Source: Clostridium sp. JN-9
GTDB taxonomy: Bacteria; Bacillota; Clostridia; Clostridiales; Clostridiaceae
Assembly: GCF_004103695.1 (NCBI RefSeq)
Contig: NZ_CP035280.1
Span: forward strand, 682,001-746,000
Reading direction: 5' to 3'
Length of the DNA: 64,000 nt
Shown here: piece after piece, positions 8,917 through 17,048 of the stretch
Layout: each line of letters starts with the position of its first letter
How positions within the stretch are numbered: the stretch's first letter is position 1
The notes under the pieces: model-generated
What the model saw: only the letters and a program-made list of their open reading frames with translations
Database searches by the model: none
What the model was told of the DNA's origin: nothing
Program-made: the position numbers and the translations under genes

Positions 8917-9363
8917 TTAATCAATAATATTAACAAATTTAACTGCATATAAATCGCCTAAAACTTTTACGTTGGTTGCAGTATCCCTTATAATAATATA
9001 ACTAATACCCACAGCTTCTAATATACCATTTCTGTCCTGAGTCTGGTTAGTTCCAATTAAGAAGGTCACATTTACCCTTTTACCTATTTGAGTTTTTAAA
9101 TACCCCTGAGTATATTGAGTGTCTAATTGAGTTGGGGAACCTGGTGCAACTTCAAAATTTTCTGGGGAAGGAGTAGTTGTAGGCGGCTTAGTACCTGCTG
9201 AAGGCATCTGTGGAGTTCCAGGCATCATTGGAGTGCCGGGAATAGGTGTACCAGGCATAATGGAACCAGGCATAATGTAACTGCCGGGCGGCATTAAACC
9301 TCCGGGCACTACTGGTGTTCTGTAAAATTGATTCATATAATTAAAATAACACTGAGGAAACAT
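8917..9363 (-). CDS. gerQ: GerQ-like spore coat protein
   Basis: 148 residues with AGGAGG before the ATG. The N-terminal half is low complexity, with Pro/Gly/Met-rich PGTP-type repeats. The C-terminal half (about 75-148) has the GerQ core, including YLKTQIGKRVNVTF, NGILEAVG, YIIIRD and the terminal AVKFVNIID. GerQ is a coat protein needed for localisation of the cortex hydrolase CwlJ. Here the cwlJ gene is directly upstream on the same strand (42 bp gap), as expected for this functional pair. GerQ homologues vary widely in their repeat half, so the core region and the gene neighbour carry the call. Confidence 0.8.
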   Translation of the reverse strand: MFPQCYFNYMNQFYRTPVVPGGLMPPGSYIMPGSIMPGTPIPGTPMMPGTPQMPSAGTKPPTTTPSPENFEVAPGSPTQLDTQYTQGYLKTQIGKRVNVTFLIGTNQTQDRNGILEAVGISYIIIRDTATNVKVLGDLYAVKFVNIID

Positions 9364-9405
9364 TCTTTACCTCCTGGTAATAAATAATTTGACAAAATGA
9401 TTTTT

Positions 9406-9846
9406 TTAAGTCTGAAAATAAAGTGCTGTTGGATTATAAAAACAATGGTTTATAATTTTAACCTGAAAACTACCGGTACCGTTATAGGGGAACGTGTATG
9501 GACATGGAGCAAAGGGATTAAAGTACCATAAGGAATAGCCAATGGTATATAATCTATTGCCTGCTAATGCCCAATCAGCAATGTCATAGTGTATCTGCTC
9601 CGGGGGATTTGCCCATATTGTCTGAGGATTAGCAACACCTCCAAGAACTGAACGCATACAATCAAACTGCCCGTTTTGATAAATTACTTTTCTTATATCA
9701 CCTTGACCAATGGTATGATATTCACCATCAGGAACTCTTACCCTGTTCATAATTACAGTGGCAACGCCCTTCATACCATTTTCGCCTTCACCACCGGCTT
9801 CGCATTTTATAAGCCTCGCCAGTAACTCTCTATTAGAGTAAGACAT
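9406..9846 (-). CDS. cwlJ: Spore cortex-lytic hydrolase CwlJ
   Basis: 146 residues, a stand-alone SleB/CwlJ-type hydrolase domain (Hydrolase_2 family). It begins with RELLARLIKCEAGGEGENGM, where the family's catalytic Glu lies in CEAGGE, and continues with GVATVIMNRV and later IHYDIADWALAG. It has no signal peptide or peptidoglycan-binding domain, as usual for CwlJ, which is made in the mother cell and held in the coat. It degrades spore cortex peptidoglycan during germination. GAGGTGG precedes the ATG. The downstream gerQ-like gene encodes its expected coat partner. Confidence 0.9.
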   Translation of the reverse strand: MSYSNRELLARLIKCEAGGEGENGMKGVATVIMNRVRVPDGEYHTIGQGDIRKVIYQNGQFDCMRSVLGGVANPQTIWANPPEQIHYDIADWALAGNRLYTIGYSLWYFNPFAPCPYTFPYNGTGSFQVKIINHCFYNPTALYFQT

Positions 9847-9969
9847 CCATAATCCACCTCATTAATTACTCATATTATTATTTTATTCACTTCAATATAA
9901 AATGTTACAATTTAATAAAATCTAGTCTTGTTTATAAAAGCTTATTCAAAAAATTAATTGTATATTTAC

Positions 9970-9998
9970 TTGCAAATAGTTATAAATATATATATAAT
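9970..9998 (+). promoter_or_regulatory. Sigma-A type promoter for the serS leader
   Basis: TTGCAA (9970-9975) and TATAAT (9993-9998) are separated by 17 bp and lie just upstream of the T-box leader. The rest of the 9847-10030 gap is AT-rich with nothing else recognised. Confidence 0.7.
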
Positions 9999-10029
9999 TA
10001 ATAAATAATAACATATTGAAAACACAGTG

Positions 10030-10252
10030 ATTATAAAAGCTGCGATTTATGAATTTCTTCAGAGAGCCGATGGTTGGTGAGAATCGGTGAAATGCTGAAT
10101 CTTTCCACTTTTGGAGCTGTTGGTGATGAACCAGAAGGCTGGTATCCTTTATTTTACTATTGTCGAGAGGCTGATTTTTATTTTAAGTCAGCAATTTGGG
10201 TGGCAACGCGGATTACCTCCGTCCCAGTTATATATGGGACGGGGTTTTTTAT
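10030..10252 (+). promoter_or_regulatory. T-box leader of serS (tRNA-Ser responsive)
   Basis: The leader contains the stem I AGAGAG element (about 10061), the conserved T-box sequence GGGTGGCAACGCGG (about 10197-10210), and a terminator with arms CCGTCCC and GGGACGG and a T run (10219-10250). Uncharged tRNA binding is expected to favour the antiterminator and allow serS transcription. A TCC followed by A at 10104-10106 is a possible serine specifier, but I did not fold stem I fully. The T-box variant GGTGGCAACGCG has AA where many have AC. Confidence 0.9.
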
Positions 10253-10291
10253 TTTAAATACATATTATTCATATAAATTAGGAGGTAAAAT

Positions 10292-11569
10292 ATGTTAGAT
10301 CTAAAATTTGTAAGAGAAAATCCTGAAATAGTAAAACAAAACATAAAAAATAAGTTTCAGGACAATAAGCTTGGATTAGTAGACGAAGTAATTGCTTTAG
10401 ATGCTGATTTAAGAAATGTAAGGCAGGAGGCAGATGCTTTAAGAGCTGGAAGAAATAAAATTTCAAAGCAGATTGGCGGATTAATGGCTCAGGGTAAAAG
10501 GGAAGAAGCAAAGGAAATGAAGAAAAAGGTTACTGCTGATTCAGACCATTTATCTGAGCTGGAAGTAAAAGAAAATGATTTACAAGAAAAAATTAAAAAA
10601 ATTATGATGGTTATTCCAAACATAATAGATCCAAGTGTTCCTATAGGTAAGGATGACAGCGAAAATGTAGAACTTCAGCGTTTTGGAGAACCCGTTGTAC
10701 CTGATTTTGAAATTCCATATCATACTGAAATAATGGAAAGATTTAATGGCATAGATTTAGATAGTGCCAGAAAGGTTGCAGGTAATGGCTTTTATTATCT
10801 TATGGGTGATATAGCAAGACTTCAGTCAGCAGTGATTTCCTATGCCAGAGATTTTATGATAGATAGAGGCTTTACATATTGTATTCCGCCTTTTATGATT
10901 AGAAGTGATGTTGTAACTGGTGTTATGAGCTTTGCAGAAATGGATGCCATGATGTATAAAATTGAAGGTGAAGATTTATATCTTATTGGAACCAGTGAAC
11001 ACTCAATGATTGGTAAATTTATTGATACAATACTGCCTGAGGAAAGTTTACCTCAAACATTTACCAGTTATTCTCCCTGCTTTAGAAAGGAAAAGGGAGC
11101 TCATGGTATAGAAGAAAGAGGAGTGTATCGTATTCATCAATTTGAAAAGCAGGAGATGATCGTTGTATGTAAACCAGAGGATAGTATGATGTGGTATGAC
11201 AAACTGTGGAAAAACACTGTAGATTTATTCCGCTCATTAGATATACCTGTTAGAACTTTGGAGTGCTGCTCAGGCGACCTTGCAGATCTTAAGGTAAAAT
11301 CACTGGATGTAGAAGCATGGTCTCCCAGACAGAAAAAATACTTTGAAGTTGGAAGCTGCTCTAACTTAGGTGATGCACAGGCACGACGTTTAAAAATCCG
11401 TGTAAACGGCGAAAAAGGAAAATACTATGCACATACATTAAATAACACTGTTGTGGCACCTCCAAGAATGCTTATAGCTTTCTTAGAGAATAATTTAAAT
11501 AAGGATGGCTCTGTAAATATTCCAAAAGCACTGCAGCCATATATGGGCGGTAAAACATTAATTAAATAA
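10292..11569 (+). CDS. serS: Seryl-tRNA synthetase, divergent archaeal-like form
   Basis: 425 residues, the usual length. The N-terminal coiled-coil tRNA arm covers about 30-110, and the class II catalytic domain follows. Motif 2 is CFRKEKGAHGIEERGVYRIH with the substrate segment FEKQEM. Motif 3 reads NNTVVAPPRMLIAFLENN, where most bacterial SerRS have a NGSGLAIGRT-type sequence. The GTSEHS segment, where typical bacterial enzymes have PTAEV, also points to the less common variant. The class II motif-3 Arg is retained. A T-box leader controls it and AGGAGG precedes the ATG. It is probably a functional SerRS; a second, canonical copy elsewhere in the genome is possible. Confidence 0.92.
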   Translation: MLDLKFVRENPEIVKQNIKNKFQDNKLGLVDEVIALDADLRNVRQEADALRAGRNKISKQIGGLMAQGKREEAKEMKKKVTADSDHLSELEVKENDLQEKIKKIMMVIPNIIDPSVPIGKDDSENVELQRFGEPVVPDFEIPYHTEIMERFNGIDLDSARKVAGNGFYYLMGDIARLQSAVISYARDFMIDRGFTYCIPPFMIRSDVVTGVMSFAEMDAMMYKIEGEDLYLIGTSEHSMIGKFIDTILPEESLPQTFTSYSPCFRKEKGAHGIEERGVYRIHQFEKQEMIVVCKPEDSMMWYDKLWKNTVDLFRSLDIPVRTLECCSGDLADLKVKSLDVEAWSPRQKKYFEVGSCSNLGDAQARRLKIRVNGEKGKYYAHTLNNTVVAPPRMLIAFLENNLNKDGSVNIPKALQPYMGGKTLIK

Positions 11570-11573
11570 TTAA

Positions 11574-11601
11574 AAAAACCAGGTTTTATGCCTGGTTTTT
11601 A
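11574..11601 (+). terminator. Terminator after serS
   Basis: Arms AAAACCAGG and CCTGGTTTTT with a short loop, ending in T's. Confidence 0.85.
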
Positions 11602-11612
11602 TTTATATATTA

Positions 11613-11640
11613 TTGACAAATAAATTTATAATGCTATGAT
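11613..11640 (+). promoter_or_regulatory. Sigma-A type promoter upstream of the small membrane protein
   Basis: TTGACA (11613-11618) and TATGAT (11635-11640) have a 16-bp spacer. They lie about 30 bp before the TTG start at 11672 and probably drive that gene and the YidC-like gene. Confidence 0.7.
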
Positions 11641-11671
11641 TATTGAAAATAGTATATGAGGAGGGTGTAAG

Positions 11672-11917
11672 TTGAATTCCAATACTATAAATTTAATTCA
11701 GATAATGCTGCTTATAATATGTTTCATTGGTATATTCTCTTATACTGTGTGCTCATATGAAAACATAAAGCATAAAGTTCAGGTAAATATCACAAAAGAT
11801 ATTTTAATTTTATGGTTTCAGTGTATAAAGAAAATACTGCCGGAAGATTATATTGCTTTCGAAAAGTATGGTATATGGAGATATATAGAACACTCTGAAA
11901 TAGAAATGATGTTTTAA
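11672..11917 (+). CDS. Small protein of unknown function, one membrane helix
   Basis: 81 residues starting at a TTG preceded by GAGGAGGG. There is one hydrophobic segment (about residues 7-27), then a soluble tail with charged and aromatic residues (ILPEDYIAFEKYGIWRYIEH). No family recognised. It is 27 bp upstream of the YidC-like gene and probably shares its promoter, so it may be a partner or merely a co-transcribed neighbour. The strong ribosome binding site and promoter support it as a real gene. Confidence 0.6.
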   Translation: MNSNTINLIQIMLLIICFIGIFSYTVCSYENIKHKVQVNITKDILILWFQCIKKILPEDYIAFEKYGIWRYIEHSEIEMMF

Positions 11918-11944
11918 GCTAAAATTATTTTAGGGAGGATAAAA

Positions 11945-12592
11945 ATGAACATCATTTTTAATTTATTAAATAATTTATTAAATTTATTTTTTAGTTTCAC
12001 AGGAGACTGGGGACTGGCCATAGTTTTACTTACTGTTGGAGTGAGAATAATACTTTCACCAATGTCTTTTAAACAAAAGAAATCCATGCAGCAGCAGCAA
12101 AAACTTAATATAAAAATGCAGAAGATTAAGGAAAAATATAAAAATAATGAAAATAAACTTCGGGAGGAAATGAATAAACAATCTGCTGAAAATGCCAAAA
12201 GTATGCTTGGATGTCTTGTAACTTTACTTCAGCTTCCAGTGCTTTTCATTTTATGGAATGTAATTAATAAAATACCTGTGAATGTGGGAACGTACCTTAT
12301 ACCATGGGTATCAAGCATAAAGGTATCTGACAGCTACTTTATAGTTCCTCTTATATATATGCTTGTATCCTTAACCCCAAGTCTGCTTTCATATGTTACT
12401 TTTTTAAAAATTGAAGGACAGGCATCAATGAGTAAAAGAAATATTATAATAATGGCTTTAATGGGATTGTTTTTTGCTAAAGCAGTTCCAATTGCTGTTG
12501 GTATATATTTAATAACCACAAGTGCATTTAGTTTTTTTGAAGAGCTTGCTTTTAGAATATATATAAGAAAAGTTAAAACAGTTCCTCAATAA
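11945..12592 (+). CDS. YidC/Oxa1-family membrane protein insertase (paralogue-like)
   Basis: 215 residues with about five hydrophobic segments. The conserved YidC core includes GDWGLAIVLLTVGVRIILSP with the hydrophilic-groove Arg, the cytoplasmic helical hairpin rich in Lys/Gln (QKKSMQQQQKLNIKMQKIKE), and LLQLPVLFILWNVI. There is no lipoprotein signal and no rnpA/jag neighbours, so this is probably an extra YidC-type protein rather than the main one in the dnaA region. It would insert small membrane proteins; a specific client is unknown. An AGGGAGG site precedes the ATG. Confidence 0.85.
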   Translation: MNIIFNLLNNLLNLFFSFTGDWGLAIVLLTVGVRIILSPMSFKQKKSMQQQQKLNIKMQKIKEKYKNNENKLREEMNKQSAENAKSMLGCLVTLLQLPVLFILWNVINKIPVNVGTYLIPWVSSIKVSDSYFIVPLIYMLVSLTPSLLSYVTFLKIEGQASMSKRNIIIMALMGLFFAKAVPIAVGIYLITTSAFSFFEELAFRIYIRKVKTVPQ

Positions 12593-12604
12593 ATTATAAT
12601 AAAA

Positions 12605-12641
12605 AGTTCTGCTGATTCAAATGAGTTAGCAGGCTTTTTTA
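12605..12641 (+). terminator. Terminator after the YidC-like gene
   Basis: Arms CTGCTGA and TTAGCAG followed by a T run. Confidence 0.7.
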
Positions 12642-12662
12642 TTGAAAATAATGATGGTACAT

Positions 12663-12926
12663 TTACATTTTAAACAGTATCCATTTACATGTATTTATTT
12701 CATATTTAAGCTCGTAAATTTTTTCAGTATCATCTACTATGCTCTGGCATCTAAATAACAGCATATTATTACCAGCCAGTTTTTCTTTATCCTTTTGAAG
12801 TACCTTATGAACCTTTATTACCACAAAGCTTTCATCATCTGCTTTTATTCTAAACCTTAAAGGGTGAGGCACACCATTTTCCTCAAACCAGCATATCATC
12901 TGCACAGGTTTAGCTATAACTTTCAT
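12663..12926 (-). CDS. Conserved-looking small protein, unknown function
   Basis: 87 residues, soluble, beginning MKVIAKPVQMICWFEENGVP. It alternates charged and hydrophobic residues like a small beta-rich fold (VVIKVHKVL, LLFRCQSIV, YELKYEINTCKWILFKM). A GGGGG-containing Shine-Dalgarno lies upstream. It is the gene downstream of the Y-family polymerase on the same strand (83-bp gap), so it may belong to the same DNA-damage-related unit; that is inferred from position only. I do not recognise the family. Confidence 0.65.
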   Translation of the reverse strand: MKVIAKPVQMICWFEENGVPHPLRFRIKADDESFVVIKVHKVLQKDKEKLAGNNMLLFRCQSIVDDTEKIYELKYEINTCKWILFKM

Positions 12927-12949
12927 AGTAAATACAACCCCCTTTATTT

Positions 12950-13012
12950 AAAGATTAAAGATTAAATAACAACATTATTTATTCTTTGTTCTTTAATCTT
13001 TGTTATTTATTA
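12950..13012. other. AT-rich imperfect inverted repeat between two minus-strand genes
   Basis: Copies of AAAGATTAAA on one side face CTTTAATCTTT on the other, and AAATAAC faces GTTATTT. It could be a weak terminator or processing hairpin after the polymerase gene. The structure is not clean enough to call firmly. Confidence 0.35.
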
Positions 13013-14266
13013 TAAAGTGCTTCCCATCATAGGAAAATCATTTTCATTAGTACCACCGGTTAATGGTTTTAATCCTGATTGCAAAAATGTGCATCTGTAA
13101 ATAGATTTGGATCCAAATCTTAATCTAATACTGTCTATGGTCTTATCTATAGTTCTGTTTTTATCCATATTTTTTTCGTCAAATAATGTAATTTGGTAAA
13201 ATTCATTAGTACAAAGCTCTGAAACCTGAACCCCAATATGCCTTAAAGGTTCATTCTGCCAGAGCTCATCAAATAGTTTGTATGCTTCTTCTGCAATTTT
13301 CATTGTAGAATCCGTGTAATAGTGCAGTTTTTTTTGCCTGCCATAGCCATAGAAATCGCTGGTCCTAAAGCTAATGGAAACTAAACTGCAAAAGTTTTTG
13401 GAATCTCTTAACCTCATTCCTATAGTCTCACAAAGAGATAAAATTACTTTATGAGCTTCTTCTCTATTTTCAATATTAAAGGGTATAGTGGTGGAGTTTC
13501 CAATGCCCTTAATGCTTATGTGATTGGATGTCCTAACCGGAGAATTTTCAATTCCATTTGCATAATTCCAAATAACAGCTCCATGACTTTTCAGCTGAGA
13601 TTTTAATATATCTAAATTGTAATTTGCTAAGTCTCCTATTGTAAATATATTAAGCCTGTTAAGTTTGGGAACGGTAGCCCTGCCTACCATAAAAAGGTCA
13701 CCAACATCCAGAGGCCACATTTTCTCCTTTATTTCAGATGGAAACAGTGATGTAACAGCATCAGGCTTTTTTATATCAGAAGCCACTTTGGCTAGTAATT
13801 TATTGCAGGATACCCCAATGGAAACAGTAAATCCAAGCTCTGTTTTAATTCTATCTTTAATTTCATTTGCAAGAGCCATGTAATCTGGATAAAGATTTTC
13901 CATGCCGGTAAAATCCAGAAAACATTCATCTACGGAAAAACGCTGTATGCATGGAGTATACTCCTTTAATAAGTTCATCATTGCATTGCTGCATCTTACG
14001 AATAAATCATAGCATGGTGAAACTATAAACAGCTGCGGGCACTTTTCAAGTGCAGAATATAATGGCTCTCCTGTTTGAATTTTATATTTTTTTGCAGGAA
14101 TAGATTTTGCTAAAATAATGCCATGCCTGTTTTTAGGATCTCCAGCCACTACTGAAGGAATTTCCCTAATATCCATGGTGGATCCATGCTGTATTCTATC
14201 CACTGCTGTCCATGATAAATATGCAGAGTTTACGTCAACATGAAATATCAGTCTATTACTGCCCAT
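13010..14266 (-). CDS. Y-family DNA polymerase (DinB/UmuC-like)
   Basis: 418 residues. Catalytic residues are visible in HVDVNSAYLS (Asp at about 11) and SVDECFLDF (Asp/Glu at about 107-108). The helix-hairpin-helix segment reads VGDLFMVGRATVPKLNRLNI, and a little-finger domain follows. The IL-AKSIPAKKYKI segment at about 50-62 corresponds to the catalytic-domain motif of translesion polymerases. It copies damaged templates with low fidelity. Y-family polymerases of this length in Firmicutes include YqjH and YqjW; I cannot decide between DinB and UmuC subtype. No LexA box was identified confidently upstream. Confidence 0.88.
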   Translation of the reverse strand: MGSNRLIFHVDVNSAYLSWTAVDRIQHGSTMDIREIPSVVAGDPKNRHGIILAKSIPAKKYKIQTGEPLYSALEKCPQLFIVSPCYDLFVRCSNAMMNLLKEYTPCIQRFSVDECFLDFTGMENLYPDYMALANEIKDRIKTELGFTVSIGVSCNKLLAKVASDIKKPDAVTSLFPSEIKEKMWPLDVGDLFMVGRATVPKLNRLNIFTIGDLANYNLDILKSQLKSHGAVIWNYANGIENSPVRTSNHISIKGIGNSTTIPFNIENREEAHKVILSLCETIGMRLRDSKNFCSLVSISFRTSDFYGYGRQKKLHYYTDSTMKIAEEAYKLFDELWQNEPLRHIGVQVSELCTNEFYQITLFDEKNMDKNRTIDKTIDSIRLRFGSKSIYRCTFLQSGLKPLTGGTNENDFPMMGSTL

Positions 14267-14369
14267 ACAAATTACTTCTTTCTATATAATTCTATATGTA
14301 AGTATTATATGTTAATTATAACGAACTTATGTTCCCATGTAAAGAGAAAAATTGAAAATTAATTTATCC

Positions 14370-14399
14370 TTGACAAAATATATATAATAACAATAAAAT
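14370..14399 (+). promoter_or_regulatory. Sigma-A type promoter of the ABC exporter
   Basis: TTGACA (14370-14375) and TAAAAT (14394-14399) with an 18-bp spacer, about 45 bp before the start codon. Confidence 0.6.
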
Positions 14400-14445
14400 T
14401 TTACTTATATACTTAGAAATTTTTATAAAGAATAGGGGGGCAATA

Positions 14446-16179
14446 ATGAATACTATAAGGAAATTTATAAGTTATTATAAACCTTATAAGGGAATGTTTT
14501 TTATGGATATGTTCTGTGCATTTGTTTTATCTGTAATAGACCTGGTTTTCCCTATGATTGTAAGGTTTTTGCTGGATGATGTATATACACAGGATGAAGC
14601 AAAGATAATTAAATATGTAGCTATAATAGGATCGGCACTTTTTATTATGTATATATTAAGATATTTCTGTCAGTACTATATAACCTCAAAGGGGCATATT
14701 ATGGGGGCCAGAATGGAATCCGATATGAGAAGCGACATTTTTAATCATCTTCAAAGATTATCATTTTCTTATTATGACAATACTAACACAGGAAAACTAA
14801 TGTCAAGGATTGTAACAGATCTTTTTGACATATCTGAGCTTGCTCACCATGGACCTGAAGATTTATTTATATCGCTTTTAAAAATAATAGGATCCTTTGC
14901 AATACTTATGAGTATTAATGTTAAAATAACAGCTATATTATTTTTCATAACTTTATTTATGATATACTTTTCATATTTTTATAATAAAAAAATGAAAGCT
15001 ATTTTTGCTAAAAACAGAGAGAAAATTGCTAATGTAAATGCGCAGATTCAGGATAGTCTTTCTGGTATAAGAGTTGTAAAATCATTTTCTAATGAAAATA
15101 TGGAAAGTAAAAAGTTTCAGATTGGAAATAATGAATTTTTGGAGACTAAAGAGGACAGCTATACCATTATGGGCAGATTCTACAGCATGAATGGATTCTT
15201 CCAGGGAATACTATATCTTTCTGTGGTACTGTTTGGAGGGATATTTATAAGCCAGGATAAGTTAAATGTGAATGATTTAGTAGTATACATTTTATATATA
15301 AATATATTTTTAAATCCTATAGATAAGCTTGTGAATTTTACGGAACAATATCAAAGAGGAATAACAGGCTTTGAAAGATTCCTTGAAGTTATAAATACTC
15401 ATCCGGACATTGTGGATAGCAAGGATGCCATAGAGCTTAAGAATGTAAAAGGTGAAATAAAGTTTGAAAATGTATCTTTCAGCTATGACAATAGAAACAC
15501 AATACTTGATAATATAAATGTAAAAATAGAACCTGGGAAAACCCTTGCCATTGTGGGGCCTTCCGGTGGAGGTAAAACTACATTCTGCAGTGTTATTCCA
15601 AGATTTTATGAAGTTGATAAAGGGTCAGTAAGCATAGATAATATTAATATAAAAAATATTAAAATTAAATCCTTAAGAGATAATATAGGAATTGTCCAGC
15701 AGGATGTTTATATGTTTGCAGGAACTATAAAAGATAATATTTCTTATGGAAAACCAAATGCCACAGATGAAGAAATAATTGAAGCAGCTAAAATGGCAAA
15801 TGCTCATGAGTTTATTATGGGACTTGAAAATGGGTATAATACCTATGTAGGAGAAAGAGGAGTAAAGCTTTCAGGAGGACAAAAGCAGAGAATATCAATT
15901 TCCAGAGTATTTTTAAAGAATCCTCCTATTCTAATATTAGACGAAGCTACATCTGCTCTTGATAATGAGAGTGAAAGACTTATACAAAAATCACTAAATC
16001 TTCTTTCAAAAGACAGGACTACCATTATCATAGCACATAGATTAAGTACTATCAGAAATGCAGATAATATATTAGTTCTCACAGAAGAAGGAATTAAAGA
16101 AAAGGGAACCCATGAGGAACTAATAAATAAAAATGGGATATACGCCAGACTTTATAATATGCAGTTTGAAATGTTTTAG
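14446..16179 (+). CDS. ABC exporter, fused permease and ATPase
   Basis: 577 residues, a half-transporter expected to work as a homodimer. Residues 1 to about 310 form six membrane helices (type I exporter fold). The ATPase domain has Walker A GPSGGGKTT (about 371-379), the signature LSGGQKQR (about 475-482), Walker B ILILDEA and the switch His in AHRLS. The family includes lipid flippases and multidrug exporters, and sequence alone does not give the substrate. GGGGGG serves as Shine-Dalgarno. It stands alone between the polymerase gene (opposite strand) and the purine riboswitch. Confidence 0.9.
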   Translation: MNTIRKFISYYKPYKGMFFMDMFCAFVLSVIDLVFPMIVRFLLDDVYTQDEAKIIKYVAIIGSALFIMYILRYFCQYYITSKGHIMGARMESDMRSDIFNHLQRLSFSYYDNTNTGKLMSRIVTDLFDISELAHHGPEDLFISLLKIIGSFAILMSINVKITAILFFITLFMIYFSYFYNKKMKAIFAKNREKIANVNAQIQDSLSGIRVVKSFSNENMESKKFQIGNNEFLETKEDSYTIMGRFYSMNGFFQGILYLSVVLFGGIFISQDKLNVNDLVVYILYINIFLNPIDKLVNFTEQYQRGITGFERFLEVINTHPDIVDSKDAIELKNVKGEIKFENVSFSYDNRNTILDNINVKIEPGKTLAIVGPSGGGKTTFCSVIPRFYEVDKGSVSIDNINIKNIKIKSLRDNIGIVQQDVYMFAGTIKDNISYGKPNATDEEIIEAAKMANAHEFIMGLENGYNTYVGERGVKLSGGQKQRISISRVFLKNPPILILDEATSALDNESERLIQKSLNLLSKDRTTIIIAHRLSTIRNADNILVLTEEGIKEKGTHEELINKNGIYARLYNMQFEMF

Positions 16180-16266
16180 TCAAAATAGCTTGATTTTTGT
16201 CTAAAATTAAGTTATTATAAAGATACAATGAATTAACGAATTATAGAACAATAAAAATGAATAATG

Positions 16267-16412
16267 TTCGTACTCATATATGCTTGATAATGTGGTTCAA
16301 GTGTTTCTACCAGGCAGCCGTAAATTGCTGGGCTATGGGTGTTTAATACTATAACATGTAAGATAGTTATATACCTTTTTAAACTCCCGAAAATGGGGGT
16401 TTTTTTATTTTA
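16267..16412 (+). promoter_or_regulatory. Purine riboswitch (guanine/hypoxanthine type) with terminator
   Basis: The aptamer runs about 16269-16343: P1 arm TACTCATA, P2 arms GCTTGA and TCAAGT, the J2/3 core GTTTCTACC, the L3 CCGTAAAT, and the closing GGCTATGGGTG. The base before TATGGG, equivalent to xpt C74, is C, which predicts guanine or hypoxanthine binding rather than adenine. A terminator with arms AAACTCCC and GGGGGTTT and a T run follows at about 16381-16407. Ligand binding should turn off xpt and the downstream transporter. Confidence 0.93.
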
Positions 16413-16447
16413 TATAAATATTAAACATATTGTGTAGGGGGATAAAA

Positions 16448-17017
16448 ATGAAATTACTTGAAGAACGTATTATAAAAGATGGAAAAGTCATAGGCAATGA
16501 AATTTTAAAGGTGGATAGCTTTTTAAACCATCAGCTTGATGTGAATTTATTTAATGAAATAGGTAAAGAGTTTAAAAATAAATTTAAAAATAAGGAAGTA
16601 ACTAAAATACTAACCATTGAGACATCTGGCATAGGTATTGCATGCATAACAGCCCAATATTTTAATGTACCGGTTGTGTTTGCCAAGAAGCATGCAGGAG
16701 TCAATATGGACACTGATAATTATGAATCAAAGGTTTTTTCATTTACTAAGGGAAAAGAATACAGCATTAAGGTATCAAAGAAATTCTTAAATCCAGGTGA
16801 CAAAGTATTAATAATTGATGATTTTTTAGCCAGCGGCAGTGCAGTATTAGGACTTATGGACTTAATAGAACAGGCCAAGGCAGAAACTGCTGGTGTTGGA
16901 ATAGTAATAGAAAAAAGTTTTCAAAATGGAAGAAAAGCTGTAGAAAAAAGGGGAGCTCATGTAGAGTCCATGGCTATAATTGAATCCATGAATAATGGGA
17001 AAATAATTTTCAAATAA
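16448..17017 (+). CDS. xpt: Xanthine phosphoribosyltransferase
   Basis: 189 residues, starting at the ATG after GTAGGGGGAT. It converts xanthine and PRPP to XMP in purine salvage. The N-terminus (KLLEERIIKDGKVIGNEILK) and the HQLD segment match Xpt. The PRPP-binding motif VLIIDDFLASGSA is at about residues 120-132, and FAKKHAG lies earlier. The guanine-type riboswitch directly upstream is the classic arrangement for xpt. A nucleoside ABC transporter follows 31 bp later, so uptake and salvage appear co-regulated. Confidence 0.95.
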   Translation: MKLLEERIIKDGKVIGNEILKVDSFLNHQLDVNLFNEIGKEFKNKFKNKEVTKILTIETSGIGIACITAQYFNVPVVFAKKHAGVNMDTDNYESKVFSFTKGKEYSIKVSKKFLNPGDKVLIIDDFLASGSAVLGLMDLIEQAKAETAGVGIVIEKSFQNGRKAVEKRGAHVESMAIIESMNNGKIIFK

Positions 17018-17048
17018 TAATAAATAAAAAATAAGGAGGATTTTATTA

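Noticed and set aside
9847-9960. Possible sporulation sigma-factor promoter for cwlJ and, by analogy, for the repeat protein at 7551
   Set aside because: The -10-like sequences (AATANNNTA types) differ by one base from CATANNNTA, and AT-rich background makes such matches common.
12985-13001. 17-bp sequence TTTGTTCTTTAATCTTT, identical to 56013-56029, both near the ends of minus-strand genes
   Set aside because: In AT-rich sequence a match this long in 64 kb can arise by chance, and the surrounding bases do not align convincingly as a repeat family.
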